Assembly: GCF_033898505.1 (NCBI RefSeq)
Contig: NZ_JAXAFK010000007.1
Location: 62,001 to 126,000 of the forward strand
Source: Pectobacterium carotovorum
GTDB taxonomy: Bacteria > Pseudomonadota > Gammaproteobacteria > Enterobacterales > Enterobacteriaceae
Direction: 5' to 3'
DNA length: 64,000 nucleotides
Part shown: one piece after another, positions 63,800 to 64,000 of the stretch
Numbering within the stretch: position 1 is the stretch's first letter
Layout: every line of letters begins with the position of its first letter
Translations under genes and position numbers: made by a program
Notes under the pieces: model-generated
Database searches by the model: none
What the model saw: only the letters and a program-made list of their open reading frames with translations
Told to the model about the DNA's origin: nothing

Positions 63800-64000
63800 A
63801 TGAGTATTGATTCATCCCATCAATTTCACTTTTTAGAGGAAAGCAACCGCCTGAGGAGAGTTGCTCTGCTGGCTTCCTCTTTTTTCATTCAAGATAAAAC
63901 ATTAAGAATGCGTTATCTTCGTGAAATTGAGGATTTCATCAATGAAACAGAGATGAAACTCAGGTCATCAACAATTAGTTTTTTTGATAAAAATCATATT
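63800..64000 (+). CDS. Unknown protein coupled to the second Hcp (cut by window edge)
   Basis: The ATG at 63800 follows the hcp-like stop by one base, and the frame stays open for 67 codons to the window end. It starts MSIDSSHQFHFLEESNRLRR and continues with a helical, charged segment. I recognise no domain in this part. Position suggests an effector or chaperone that travels with the Hcp, which cannot be judged without the rest. Confidence 0.65.
   Translation, partial: MSIDSSHQFHFLEESNRLRRVALLASSFFIQDKTLRMRYLREIEDFINETEMKLRSSTISFFDKNHI

Overview
The window reads as an enterobacterial chromosome, most likely Pectobacterium or a close soft-rot relative. Support: recX-recA-pncC synteny with an enterobacterial SOS box, marC and grxB orthologues, one complete single-operon type VI secretion system (T6SS), and a palindromic repeat that I recall from Pectobacterium, Serratia and Yersinia. 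The genus is inference; no 16S or other marker is present.

Layout. 1-12 kb is ordinary chromosome: recX (partial), recA, pncC, a small conserved protein, an SRPBCC protein, marC, a Cache-GGDEF diguanylate cyclase, an MFS pump with a LysR regulator, grxB and a small periplasmic protein. 9.9-13.1 kb is a three-gene minus-strand operon (isonitrile synthase, Fe/2-oxoglutarate dioxygenase, UDP-glycosyltransferase) with the gene content of rhabduscin/byelyankacin-type isonitrile glycoside pathways.

13.5-29.6 kb is an Rhs toxin locus with a long trail of displaced modules. The functional unit is at its right end: a 1639-residue Rhs protein with a barnase-like RNase tip and a barstar-like immunity gene one base downstream. 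To the left are displaced tips with partners: a GH-E HNH nuclease with an ankyrin protein, a bare toxin tail with a MafI-like protein, a His-rich tip with an unknown partner, a ParB-like tip with a SUKH-like protein, a second His-rich tip with an unknown partner, and finally orphan immunity-like genes, one a barstar paralogue still attached to a decayed barnase tail. Most modules are separated by an opposite-strand symE copy (two intact, four broken) followed by the same kind of GATC-centred hairpin.

29.6-36.6 kb carries the T6SS spike cassette: two DUF4123 adaptors, an ankyrin lipoprotein, a PAAR-lipase effector, VgrG and Hcp. Hcp has a good sigma-54 promoter and upstream repeats placed like activator sites. 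37.2-58.8 kb is the T6SS operon on the minus strand: tssB-C-E-F-G-fha-J-K-L-clpV-vasH-vasI-tssA-tssM-vasL-sel1. With hcp and vgrG, all 13 core components are present, and VasH is the obvious sigma-54 activator for hcp.

58.8-64 kb is accessory: an AT-rich stretch, a broken small gene, an AraC/GyrI-like regulator, a Fic toxin whose YhfG-type antitoxin carries an extra winged-helix-like N-terminus, and a second Hcp-family gene with the start of its neighbour at the window edge. The likely logic is antibacterial competition, with the T6SS delivering the lipase and the Rhs RNase while orphan immunity genes may protect against relatives carrying the displaced toxins.
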